Origin: Moraxellaceae bacterium
GTDB taxonomy: Bacteria; Pseudomonadota; Gammaproteobacteria; Pseudomonadales; Moraxellaceae
Length of the DNA: 64,000 bases
Assembly (NCBI GenBank): GCA_024234595.1
Contig: JACKNZ010000017.1
Coordinates: 1 to 64,000, forward strand
Direction: 5' to 3'
In this document: positions 36,196 to 44,559 of the stretch, piece by piece
Position numbering within the stretch: the stretch's first letter is position 1
Layout of the letters: every line of letters starts with the position of its first letter
The notes under the pieces: model-generated
What the model was told of the DNA's origin: nothing
Database searches by the model: none
What the model saw: only the letters and a program-made list of their open reading frames with translations
Translations under genes and position numbers: made by a program

Positions 36196-36630
36196 ATGAA
36201 ACAGCAGCGTATTGAAATTATTTTTGATTTTCCTCAATCGGTTGAAAAAATATTTAACTGGATTGGTGATCATAACAACTTAGGCGAGATTTTCTTTCCG
36301 TTTAAAGTGACTCGTATTAAAGATGGTCAAGGCGATGTCAATGGCGTAGGTTCGGTGCGTAAACTCAGTGCTTTTCCGTTGATTCCTGTCGAAGAAACAG
36401 TGACAGCTTTTCAGCCAAATCAGTTAATTGAATATCGTGTCACCAGCAAATATGCCCCAATTAAAGACCATTTAGGGGTCATGTTATTTGAGCCTTATAA
36501 TGGTGGTACACGTTTACGTTACACCATTACCTTTACAGGTGTTGTGCCCTTATTAGGACCCGCATTAAAAGTGGGTTTGGGGCAAGGTATTAAACGTGGC
36601 TTGGCTAAGTTAGCCAAAAAGAGTTTGTAA
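36196..36630 (+). CDS. SRPBCC (polyketide cyclase/Bet v1-like) family protein
   Basis: The ~144-residue cytosolic protein starts MKQQRIEIIFDFPQSVEKIFNWIGDH. It has the SRPBCC pattern: an N-terminal strand with FDFPQS, then a mid-domain ETVTAFQPNQLIEYRVT and a C-terminal helix. The fold binds hydrophobic ligands. The start is the ATG at 36196, preceded by AAAAGGTG that overlaps the nfeD stop. It ends one base into the hydrolase start codon (TAATG), so translation is coupled. No specific function was recognised. Confidence 0.8.
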   Translation: MKQQRIEIIFDFPQSVEKIFNWIGDHNNLGEIFFPFKVTRIKDGQGDVNGVGSVRKLSAFPLIPVEETVTAFQPNQLIEYRVTSKYAPIKDHLGVMLFEPYNGGTRLRYTITFTGVVPLLGPALKVGLGQGIKRGLAKLAKKSL

Positions 36631-37511
36631 TGATAGAACCTGTCGAAGACCGACATGAGCGTGGTTTTAATGTTAATGGCCGTTTAATGGCGGCACGTTG
36701 TTGGCATGATAAACACAAAAAGCCGTTATTGGCCTTGCATGGTTGGTTAGATAATGCGGCAAGTTTTGATTTACTTGCGCCAGCTTTAGATGATTATTAT
36801 GTGGTTGCCTTAGATTTTGCAGGGCATGGCTACAGTGAGCATCGGCCAAAAGGTGTGCGTTATCATTTAATTGACCATGTTGATGATGTTGTAGCGGTGG
36901 TTAAGCAACTGGGTTGGACACGTTTTAGCATTGTTGGTCATTCGATGGGTGCAGGCATTGCGGCATTATTTGCGGCGGCAATGCCTGAATATATTGAAAA
37001 ATTAATTATGATTGAGGGCTTAGGCCCTTATACGGGCCCTGCCGACAAAGCAGTAGAGTATTTGCGTACTTCTTTAGTGGAGTGGCAAGACTTTGACGAC
37101 ACGCCACGCGTGATTCCCTCATTTGACACGGCGGTTAAAGCACGCATGAATGGTTTGTTGCCTGTGGGTGAGCAAGCTGCACAGTTATTGTGTGCGCGTG
37201 GTACCAAAGCAGTGGAGGGCGGTTTTATTTGGTCAAGCGACAAACGCTTACGTCTTAATTCGCCCACTCGTTTTTATGAGCAACAAGTGTGTGCTTATTT
37301 AGCGGCAATTACTGCACCATCTTTGTTGATTATGGCCGAAAAAACCTTAGGTTTTGTTAATAAAGAAGATTATCAACGTCGTGTTGCCGCGCATCCCAAT
37401 TTGCAGCTGGTAAAGTTGGCAGGTGGTCACCATTTACATATTGATGATAATGTTGAAGGCGTGGCGAGTACGGTAAAGGCATTTTTGGCTGGAGTGACCA
37501 CAGATGACTAA
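36630..37511 (+). CDS. Alpha/beta hydrolase
   Basis: The 293-residue cytosolic protein has the alpha/beta hydrolase fold: LALHGWLDNAASFD (oxyanion region, about 32), VGHSMGAGIAAL with nucleophile Ser (about 104), and a C-terminal His in AGGHHLHIDD. It probably acts on an ester or related substrate that cannot be identified. It shares one base with the preceding SRPBCC gene and overlaps trxC by eight bases, so all three may be co-transcribed. Confidence 0.88.
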   Translation: MIEPVEDRHERGFNVNGRLMAARCWHDKHKKPLLALHGWLDNAASFDLLAPALDDYYVVALDFAGHGYSEHRPKGVRYHLIDHVDDVVAVVKQLGWTRFSIVGHSMGAGIAALFAAAMPEYIEKLIMIEGLGPYTGPADKAVEYLRTSLVEWQDFDDTPRVIPSFDTAVKARMNGLLPVGEQAAQLLCARGTKAVEGGFIWSSDKRLRLNSPTRFYEQQVCAYLAAITAPSLLIMAEKTLGFVNKEDYQRRVAAHPNLQLVKLAGGHHLHIDDNVEGVASTVKAFLAGVTTDD

Positions 37512-37929
37512 TATTCATTATGTTTGTCCACATTGCGAGGCAATCAATCGTTTTGACAAGCAGCGTTTAAATCAACAACCCAAATGTGGCAAATGCCATC
37601 AATTATTATTAACAGGCGAGCCTGTTGAGTTAAATAATAATAATTTTGATAAATTTATCAGTCGTAATGATTTGCCTGTGGTTGTCGATTTTTGGGCAAG
37701 TTGGTGCCAACCATGTCAAATGATGGCACCACATTTTGCCAAAGCCGCACAAGCCTTAAATGGTCAATATGTCTTTGCTAAAGTGAATACTGAACAAGCC
37801 CAGCAAATAGCCGCACGTTATGGTATTCGTAGCATTCCTACTTTAATCGTTTTTAAATCGGGTAGTGAAGCAAAACGTGTTGCTGGTGCAATGTCTGCTC
37901 CACAATTAGTGGAGTGGCTAACAGCTTAA
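37504..37929 (+). CDS. trxC: Thioredoxin 2 (zinc-containing)
   Basis: This 141-residue protein has an N-terminal zinc motif (CPHC near residue 8 and CGKC near residue 32) followed by a thioredoxin domain with the active site WASWCQPC (about 65-72) and IPTLIVFKSG. Trx2 reduces protein disulfides and is used under oxidative stress. It starts inside the end of the hydrolase gene. A terminator follows. Confidence 0.95.
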   Translation: MTNIHYVCPHCEAINRFDKQRLNQQPKCGKCHQLLLTGEPVELNNNNFDKFISRNDLPVVVDFWASWCQPCQMMAPHFAKAAQALNGQYVFAKVNTEQAQQIAARYGIRSIPTLIVFKSGSEAKRVAGAMSAPQLVEWLTA

Positions 37930-37961
37930 TTTCACAATTTCTCCATATTTCTAAGTATAAT

Positions 37962-37994
37962 ACGGCTCTAAAAGTATAGAGCCGTTTTTATTTT
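37962..37994 (+). terminator. Terminator after trxC
   Basis: ACGGCTCTA and TAGAGCCGT form a perfect 9-bp stem around AAAGTA and are followed by TTTTATTTT. It separates the trxC group from the secretion genes. Confidence 0.9.
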
Positions 37995-38018
37995 AAGCCA
38001 AAACATCGGAAGTCTTTC

Positions 38019-40166
38019 GTGTCCTCAGAAACTATCAATCCCACCGTTATCCCTACGCCAAACAACATCGACACAGGTTTAGCCTGTTTAGTGATGTTGG
38101 CACGTTTTCACTCATTAGCGGTTGACCCTCATCAAATTGCCCACGAATTTAAGCAAACAGGCAAGCCTTTTACTAGCACCGAGATTTTATTGGCTGCCAA
38201 AAAATTGGGCTTAATCGTCAAAAAAGTCACACCGCAATTAAGCCGCCTAGCCACAACGCCTATGCCAGCCGTGGCAGCAGCCAAAGACGGCAGTTTTTTT
38301 ATTATTGCGCGTATGGACGGCGATAAAGTATTGATACATGACCCAACGGTAGAACGCCCCGAAATTATTAGCCAAGAACAATTAGCGGCACGTTGGTCGG
38401 GTGAAGTTATTTTGTTTAGCTCGCGTGCCTCTTTAGCAGGTGAGTTAGCCAAGTTTGATTTTAGTTGGTTTATTCCTGCGATTATTAAATACCGCAAATT
38501 ATTACTCGAAGTGCTATTTGTCTCGTTTATTTTGCAGTTTTTTGGTTTAGTCACGCCGTTGTTTTTTCAAGTGGTGATGGACAAAGTCTTGGTGCATAAA
38601 GGCTTTAGCACCTTAGATGTGATTGCTTTTGCCTTTGTGGTAGTAGTGATATTCGAGATAACCTTAACCACCTTACGCAGTTATGTGTTTGCTCATACCA
38701 CCAGTCGCATAGACGTAGAACTTGGCGCACGATTATTTAGGCATTTATTAAATTTACCGCTTGGCTATTTTCAGGCACGGCGCGTGGGTGACTCGGTAGC
38801 GCGAGTGCGTGAATTAGAAAACATTCGCAGTTTTTTAACCAGTAATGCCCTAACCTTAGTATTAGATTTATTTTTTGCCTTTGTGTTTATTGCGGTGATG
38901 TTTTTTTATAGCAAATGGCTAACTTTTATCGTACTAGCGGCTATTCCTTGTTATATCCTCATTTCTTTAATTTTTACGCCCATATTACGCGCCAGACTTA
39001 ATGAAAAATTTAATCGCGGTGCCGAAAACCAAGCCTTTTTAGTCGAAACCATTAGCGGCATTGACACCGTTAAAGCCACCGCCGTAGAGCCGCAATGGAC
39101 GCGTAAATGGGATAACCAACTCGCCGCTTATGTGTCATCGGGCTTCAAAACCGCTACCGTTAGCATGTTAGCCAATGGCGGAATTACGCTCATTAGCAAA
39201 CTCGTGACCGTAGCCACCTTGTATTTTGGCGCAAAATTAGTGATACAAGGCGATTTAAGTATCGGTCAGTTAATTGCTTTTAATATGCTCTCAGGACAAG
39301 TGATGTCGCCCGTCATGCGCTTGGCGCAATTATGGACAGATTTTCAGCAAGTGGGGATTTCGATGCAGCGTTTGGGCGATATTTTAAATATTCGTACCGA
39401 AGTCGCTAACAGCAAAACTGCTTTACCGCCCATCAAAGGTCAAATTCAACTCGACCAAGTGGTGTTTAGGTATCGTCCCGATATGCCCGAAGTGATTAAA
39501 AACATGACCTTAGGCATTAACGCAGGCGAAGTCATTGGTATTGTCGGGCGTTCAGGCTCAGGCAAAAGCACCCTCACCAAACTCGTTCAACGCATGTACT
39601 TACCCGAAAAAGGCCGCGTGTTAATTGATGGTTTAGACATTGCCTTGGCCGATGCCTCGTCATTACGCCGTCAAATTGGCGTGGTGTTGCAAGAAAACGT
39701 GTTATTTAACCGTAGTATCCGCGACAACATTGCATTAGCTGACCCGAGTATTCCCTTACCTGTGGTCATGCAAGCGGCCAAATTAGCAGGTGCGCATGAG
39801 TTTATTACCGAACTGCCCGAAGGTTACGATACCATGGTGGGTGAACATGGTTCATCATTATCAGGCGGTCAACGTCAACGTATAGCTATTGCTCGCGCCC
39901 TAATTACTAATCCCCGAATTTTGATTTTTGACGAAGCCACCAGTGCCTTAGACTACGAATCCGAACGCATTATTCAACAAAATATGAAAGCCATTTGCAA
40001 AGGCAGAACCGTGATTATTATTGCTCATCGCCTGTCAGCCGTGCGTGATGCCAATCGGATTATTGTGGTCGAAAAAGGCCAAATTATTGAACAGGGAACA
40101 CATACTGAGCTATTGGCTAATCCCAAAGGTATGTATAGCCATTTACACAGTATGCAGCAAGGATAA
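38019..40166 (+). CDS. Type I secretion system ABC transporter (HlyB-like)
   Basis: This 715-residue inner-membrane exporter has an N-terminal C39-like domain (about 15-135), six membrane helices (about 160-430) and an ATPase domain (about 475-710). The ATPase motifs are intact: Walker A GRSGSGKST, signature LSGGQRQRIAIARA, and Walker B ILIFDEATSALD. In the C39-like domain, Thr stands where the catalytic Cys would be (IDTGLACLVML), so it should bind but not cleave substrate, like HlyB. The GTG start has a weak ribosome site. The adaptor gene follows by five bases. No substrate gene and no TolC are next to it. Confidence 0.93.
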   Translation: MSSETINPTVIPTPNNIDTGLACLVMLARFHSLAVDPHQIAHEFKQTGKPFTSTEILLAAKKLGLIVKKVTPQLSRLATTPMPAVAAAKDGSFFIIARMDGDKVLIHDPTVERPEIISQEQLAARWSGEVILFSSRASLAGELAKFDFSWFIPAIIKYRKLLLEVLFVSFILQFFGLVTPLFFQVVMDKVLVHKGFSTLDVIAFAFVVVVIFEITLTTLRSYVFAHTTSRIDVELGARLFRHLLNLPLGYFQARRVGDSVARVRELENIRSFLTSNALTLVLDLFFAFVFIAVMFFYSKWLTFIVLAAIPCYILISLIFTPILRARLNEKFNRGAENQAFLVETISGIDTVKATAVEPQWTRKWDNQLAAYVSSGFKTATVSMLANGGITLISKLVTVATLYFGAKLVIQGDLSIGQLIAFNMLSGQVMSPVMRLAQLWTDFQQVGISMQRLGDILNIRTEVANSKTALPPIKGQIQLDQVVFRYRPDMPEVIKNMTLGINAGEVIGIVGRSGSGKSTLTKLVQRMYLPEKGRVLIDGLDIALADASSLRRQIGVVLQENVLFNRSIRDNIALADPSIPLPVVMQAAKLAGAHEFITELPEGYDTMVGEHGSSLSGGQRQRIAIARALITNPRILIFDEATSALDYESERIIQQNMKAICKGRTVIIIAHRLSAVRDANRIIVVEKGQIIEQGTHTELLANPKGMYSHLHSMQQG

Positions 40167-40171
40167 CCGCC

Positions 40172-41599
40172 ATGAGCCTTAAAACCCATTTACAAGCATG
40201 GTCAGATTTAATTGGCCGTTATAAAGAAATTTTTGCCGTAGCATGGCAAAACCGCGAAGCAACCGACAGCAAAGGCTTGCAGCCCCACGAAGCCGAGTTT
40301 TTACCTGCGGCCTTGTCTTTACAAGAAACGCCTGTGTCGCCTGCACCGCGCGTGGCGATGTGGTTGTTAATTAGTTTTACCTTAATTGCGCTATTGTGGG
40401 CGTGTTTTGGCAAAATGGATATTGTGGCAACGGCACAAGGCAAAATTGTCCCCAATGCAGGCAGCAAAGTGATTCAACCCTTTGAATTATCAACCATTAA
40501 AGCGATTTATGTTAAAGATGGTCAGCAAGTTAAAGCTGGGGAAGTGTTAATTGAGTTAGATGCCACCACCACCCAAGCCGACAAACAACGCGTGAGTAGT
40601 GAATTGGCCTTGAGCCGTTTGCAAGAAGCACGCGCCCAAGCGATGCTCAATGGTTTAGAACAAGGGCAACTCCCTGTATTAGCTCGCGCTGATAGCGTGA
40701 CAGACAGTCAATTTGCCGAAGCCCAAGCCTTATTGCAAGGCCAATACAGCGAGTATCAAAGCAAACTCGCTTTATTAGAGGCAGATATTGTTAAAAAACA
40801 AGCCGAAAAACTGTCTTTGCAAACCCAAATTACCAGCCTCGAAAAAAGTTTACCCATTTCGCGTCAACGTGCCGACAACTTTAAGCAATTAGCCGATAAC
40901 GACAATGTCCCCAAAGATGCCTATTTGCAGCGTGAGCAACAAAAAATTGACCAAGAAGGGCAGTTGGCGACAGGCAAAAGCCGCTTGCAAGAATTAAAAG
41001 CTGCCTTAGACAGCGTACAACAACAAAAAAATGCCCTGTTAGCCGAAACCAAACGAATACATTTGGATAGCTTAAACGAAGCCAGTCAACGTGTAGCGGC
41101 TTTAGAGCAAGAGTTGATTAAAGCCGACTCGCGTCATGGTTTAATGAAGCTCACCGCACCTGTAGATGGCACAGTGCAGCAATTAGCCGTGCGAACCATT
41201 GGCGGTGTTGTGACCGAAGCGCAGCCGTTAATGGTTATTGTGCCAAAAGATGACGTGATGGAAGTAGAAGCCTTTTTAGAAAACCAAGACATTGGTTTTG
41301 TCAACGAAGGCCAACAAGCCGAAGTCAAAGTGCAAACTTTTCCTTACACCAAATACGGCACCATTCATGCCCAAGTGAGCAGCGTCTCGGACGATGCCAT
41401 TAACGATGAAAAAATGGGTTTGGTGTATATGATGCGCGCCAAACTCGATAAAAGTACCATGCAGCTCGAAAACAAAGTAGTAAACCTAAGTGCAGGTATG
41501 GCGGTCACCGTTGAAATTAAAACAGGCAAACGCCGCGTGATTGAATACTTCTTAAAGCCCTTTTTAGAGTATCAAAGTGAGAGTTTAAAAGAAAGGTGA
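40172..41599 (+). CDS. HlyD-family periplasmic adaptor of the type I system
   Basis: The 475-residue membrane-fusion protein has one N-terminal membrane helix (about 60-84), a lipoyl-like half-motif (GSKVIQPFELSTIKAIYVKDG) and a long Gln/Lys/Glu-rich coiled coil (about 120-320). The second lipoyl half is TAPVDGTVQQLAVRT, and a beta-barrel domain completes it. It would link the ABC exporter to an outer-membrane TolC channel. Its two-gene operon is typical of large adhesin or RTX export. The C-terminal end is basic and short. Confidence 0.92.
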   Translation: MSLKTHLQAWSDLIGRYKEIFAVAWQNREATDSKGLQPHEAEFLPAALSLQETPVSPAPRVAMWLLISFTLIALLWACFGKMDIVATAQGKIVPNAGSKVIQPFELSTIKAIYVKDGQQVKAGEVLIELDATTTQADKQRVSSELALSRLQEARAQAMLNGLEQGQLPVLARADSVTDSQFAEAQALLQGQYSEYQSKLALLEADIVKKQAEKLSLQTQITSLEKSLPISRQRADNFKQLADNDNVPKDAYLQREQQKIDQEGQLATGKSRLQELKAALDSVQQQKNALLAETKRIHLDSLNEASQRVAALEQELIKADSRHGLMKLTAPVDGTVQQLAVRTIGGVVTEAQPLMVIVPKDDVMEVEAFLENQDIGFVNEGQQAEVKVQTFPYTKYGTIHAQVSSVSDDAINDEKMGLVYMMRAKLDKSTMQLENKVVNLSAGMAVTVEIKTGKRRVIEYFLKPFLEYQSESLKER

Positions 41600-41600
41600 G

Positions 41601-41625
41601 TAAAAAAGGGCGCATCGCGCCCTTT
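41601..41625 (-). terminator. Terminator for the minus-strand lipoprotein gene
   Basis: AAAGGGCGC and GCGCCCTTT form a 9-bp stem with ATC loop. Read on the minus strand it is followed by a T-run, so it terminates the convergent lipoprotein gene; on the plus strand there are only three T's. Confidence 0.75.
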
Positions 41626-41635
41626 GTAATGTCTG

Positions 41636-42073
41636 TTATTGCGCCTGTCTCGCTTGTTGTTGTGCAGTCACTAACACCTGACCTAAGGTGCTAAGTGTGG
41701 TTAATATGTCACCATATTCGGGCAGTTTAGTGCGAACTAAATCGGTAGTAGCACTAATAAGACTAATTTTATCGCCCAAAGATAATTGACCACTCGAATA
41801 GCTCACCAAATTATTTTTAACCGCATCTATTGCGCTTAAACGCGCTTGATATTTGGCAATCCCAGCCGAGTTGTTTTGTCTTTTTAGGGTCTCTTGGGTT
41901 TTTTGACGTTTAACTTCCATAGCAACAATCAAGCTAGTCACGGTTGCCATACCCACCACGGAATCTTTAAAAGCAGGGCGGGGCTGACCCGTATTAGCCG
42001 ATGATTGTTGAGGAAATTGGGCGCAGTTTGCCAAAGCAACAGCATACATAACAACAATAGCAATTTTTTTCAC
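41636..42073 (-). CDS. Small predicted lipoprotein of unknown function
   Basis: The 145-residue protein starts MKKIAIVVMYAVALANCAQ, a signal peptide whose LANC may be a lipobox (Cys17), followed by a Ser/Gln-rich linker. The mature part is helical and ends Ala/Gln-rich (VTAQQQARQAQ). It is convergent with the type I secretion genes, with a shared hairpin. I recognise no domain. Its function is unknown. Confidence 0.7.
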   Translation of the reverse strand: MKKIAIVVMYAVALANCAQFPQQSSANTGQPRPAFKDSVVGMATVTSLIVAMEVKRQKTQETLKRQNNSAGIAKYQARLSAIDAVKNNLVSYSSGQLSLGDKISLISATTDLVRTKLPEYGDILTTLSTLGQVLVTAQQQARQAQ

Positions 42074-42331
42074 AATAAGAGCTCCTTAAATAAATAAGAC
42101 TTAGACCTTTATAGAGTTTGAATGTTTGTACAATCAGGACATAAGAAAAACTCAGCAGTCTTTATATCGTGAGTTTATCACTAATCATCAATACTGCTTT
42201 AGTATAGATTTGTGCAAGCTTGTCCCATTCTAAGTCAAAAAGCAGCTAGTTTGTGATAGCTCTGTATCAGACAAAAAAACTAAAAAATATGAATAATGCA
42301 TATACATACTTAGAGCAAAATTGCACATTAT

Positions 42332-42458
42332 AGGACTTACGCAGTTATCTCTTATTTGCTCACGCCCTCACCCTCCGCTACGCTCCTCCCTCTCCCTGAG
42401 GGAGAGGGTTGGGGTGAGGGTGCAAAACGCGCTAATTTCGGTGAAATGCGTAAGTCCT
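42332..42458. mobile_element. MITE-like element, GGACTTACGC family, 127-bp form (copy A)
   Basis: Terminal inverted repeats AGGACTTACGC and GCGTAAGTCCT flank 127 bp. The core is a REP palindrome (CCCTCTCCCTGAGGGAGAGGG with flanking CCCTCACC/GGTGAGGG arms). A 127-bp copy in the other orientation is at 51209-51335. No coding capacity. Confidence 0.8.
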
Positions 42459-42500
42459 CATTAACTCTAAGTAAGATTTGAATGTTAACAGTGTGAACGT

Positions 42501-42520
42501 ACAGTCATTAAATTGACTGT
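42501..42520. promoter_or_regulatory. Inverted repeat upstream of the acyl-CoA dehydrogenase
   Basis: ACAGTCA and TGACTGT are perfect 7-bp arms around TTAAAT, about 105 nt before the start codon. This is a plausible site for a dimeric repressor of fatty-acid degradation; the regulator is unknown. Confidence 0.4.
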
Positions 42521-42626
42521 ATTGTCGAGACATCAGTTTTTAAACTATACAAATGTCAGTCTGTCCAGATGTTATCTGCGGCTTTTTTTGATAAACGTCA
42601 CTCTATTTTGACGAGAGGTTGTTACA

Positions 42627-44426
42627 ATGGCTCAATATAAAGCTCCACTCCGCGATATGCAGTTTGTGTTACATGATGTGTTAAATGTAGAACAACATTA
42701 TGCAAGTATTCCAGTTTTTGCTGAAACTAACCGTGAATTAGTTGACAGTATTTTAGAAGCGGGCGCGCAATTTTGCGAAAACGAATTATCTCCGTTAAAC
42801 CGTAGTGGCGACGAAGAAGGTTGTCAATTTAACGATGGTGAAGTAAGTACACCAAAAGGTTTTAAAGAAGCCTACAAAAAGTTTGTTGAACTTGGCTTTG
42901 GCTCTTTATCTGCACCAGTTGAGCATGGAGGACAAGGTTTGCCACCTTCATTAGGTGTGGTAATGAGCGAAATGATGGGTACGTCCAACTGGTCTTGGGG
43001 TATGTATCCTGGTTTGTCTCACGGTGCAATCAATACTATCGAAGCGCACGGTGATGAACACCAAAAAGAAGTTTACTTAACCAAATTAATTTCTGGTGAG
43101 TGGACTGGTACTATGTGTTTAACAGAGTCTCATGCAGGTTCTGACTTAGGTATCATCCGTACTAAAGCTGAGCCACAAGCTGATGGCAGCTACAAAATCA
43201 CAGGTACTAAAATCTTTATTTCTGCGGGCGAACATGACATGGCGGACAACATCGTTCATGTTGTTTTAGCTCGTTTACCCGATGCACCAAAAGGCACTAA
43301 AGGTATTTCTTTATTCCTCGTGCCAAAATTTATGCCAACAGCCGATGGCGGTGTTGGTGAGCGTAATGGTGTAAAATGTGGTTCTATCGAACACAAGATG
43401 GGTATCAAAGCTTCTGCAACCTGTGTGATGAATTTTGATGAGGCAACAGGCTTTTTGATTGGCCCACCAAACAAAGGCTTAAACTGCATGTTCACCTTTA
43501 TGAACACCGCACGTATTGGTACAGCGATTCAAGGTGTATCTGCTGCTGAAGGTTCTTTCCAAGGTGCTTTAGAATACGCTCGTGACCGTACGGCAATGCG
43601 TTCTTTAACTGGTGCAAAAAACCCAGAAAAAGAAGCTGACTTAATTATCGTTCACCCAGCAGTTCGTCAATTATTATTGACTCAAAAAGTATTTGCTGAA
43701 GGTGGTCGTGCCTTAGTGTACTGGTTATCTAGCTACAATGATGTTGTTCAAGGTTCTGCTGATGCTGAAGCTAAAAAAGCAGCCGATGATATGATGTCCT
43801 TGTTAACACCAATTGCTAAAGCTTTCTTAACAGAAGTGGGTTATGAAGCAGCAAACCATGGCGTACAAGTTTATGGTGGTCATGGCTTTATTCGTGAATG
43901 GGGTATGGAACAAATCGTTCGTGATACTCGTATTGCATTGTTGTACGAAGGCACAACCCAAATTCAAGCATTAGACTTGTTGGGTCGCAAAGTGTTGCAA
44001 ACTCAAGGTGCAATGCTCCGCAACTTTACCAAAGTTATTCACAAGTTCTGCCAAGCTAACGAAGGCAATGCTGACATGGCACAATTCGTTAATCCATTAG
44101 CTCAACTCAACAAAGAGTGGGGTGATGTGACCATGCGTATTGGCATGAAAGCTATGGGCAATGCTGATGAAGCAGGTGCAGCAGCCGTTGATTACATGAT
44201 GTTCTCTGGTTATGTGACCTTAGCTTATTTGTGGGCTTGGATGGCACAAGTTGCTCAGCAAAAATTAGCCGCTGGCGAAGGTGATGCAGCATTCTACAAA
44301 GCTAAAGTACAAGCAGCACAATTCTACTTTAAAAAGATTTTGCCACGTACCAAAGCTCATGTTGACATGATTGATGGTGGTGCTGAAACCTTGATGCAAA
44401 TGACTGCGGATGCTTTTGCTTTCTAA
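42627..44426 (+). CDS. Acyl-CoA dehydrogenase, long C-terminal type, copy 1
   Basis: This 599-residue FAD enzyme oxidises acyl-CoA to enoyl-CoA in beta-oxidation. It has an acyl-CoA dehydrogenase N-terminal part, the TMCLTESHAGSDLGIIRTKA motif (about 172-191), GTKIFISAGEHDM, and a C-terminal domain with LYEGTTQIQALDLLGRK carrying a conserved Glu as catalytic base. The extended C-terminal region (about 475-599) is typical of the ~600-residue Moraxellaceae/Pseudomonas type. GAGAGG precedes the ATG. A close paralog follows downstream. Confidence 0.94.
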   Translation: MAQYKAPLRDMQFVLHDVLNVEQHYASIPVFAETNRELVDSILEAGAQFCENELSPLNRSGDEEGCQFNDGEVSTPKGFKEAYKKFVELGFGSLSAPVEHGGQGLPPSLGVVMSEMMGTSNWSWGMYPGLSHGAINTIEAHGDEHQKEVYLTKLISGEWTGTMCLTESHAGSDLGIIRTKAEPQADGSYKITGTKIFISAGEHDMADNIVHVVLARLPDAPKGTKGISLFLVPKFMPTADGGVGERNGVKCGSIEHKMGIKASATCVMNFDEATGFLIGPPNKGLNCMFTFMNTARIGTAIQGVSAAEGSFQGALEYARDRTAMRSLTGAKNPEKEADLIIVHPAVRQLLLTQKVFAEGGRALVYWLSSYNDVVQGSADAEAKKAADDMMSLLTPIAKAFLTEVGYEAANHGVQVYGGHGFIREWGMEQIVRDTRIALLYEGTTQIQALDLLGRKVLQTQGAMLRNFTKVIHKFCQANEGNADMAQFVNPLAQLNKEWGDVTMRIGMKAMGNADEAGAAAVDYMMFSGYVTLAYLWAWMAQVAQQKLAAGEGDAAFYKAKVQAAQFYFKKILPRTKAHVDMIDGGAETLMQMTADAFAF

Positions 44427-44462
44427 TTTTGCGATAATATCGTAACTCTAGAGTGCTGAAGA

Positions 44463-44487
44463 AGCCCGCTAATCAGCGGGCTTTTTT
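44463..44487 (+). terminator. Terminator between the two acyl-CoA dehydrogenases
   Basis: AGCCCGCT and AGCGGGCT form an 8-bp stem around AATC and are followed by six T's, so the second gene probably needs its own promoter or read-through. Confidence 0.85.
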
Positions 44488-44505
44488 ATGAAAATTTATT
44501 TATTG

Positions 44506-44539
44506 CCCTCACCCCATCCCTCTCCCTAGGGGAGAGGGA
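44506..44539. repeat. REP palindrome, CCCTCTCC family
   Basis: CCCTCACCCCATCCCTCTCC followed by CTAGGGGAGAGGG is an inverted-orientation copy of the family. It lies 21 bases before the second dehydrogenase start and probably overlaps its 5' leader; GGAGAGGG could influence ribosome access. Confidence 0.75.
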
Positions 44540-44559
44540 GTTAGTCTAAAGGAACAATT

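Larger units (their letters stand above)
42074..42626. other. 553-nt intergenic region before the acyl-CoA dehydrogenases
   Basis: This gap holds the MITE at 42332-42458 and an inverted repeat at 42501-42520; the remaining AT-rich sequence shows no gene. It contains the promoters for the lipoprotein gene on the minus strand and for the acyl-CoA dehydrogenase on the plus strand, but neither can be placed with certainty. Confidence 0.5.
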
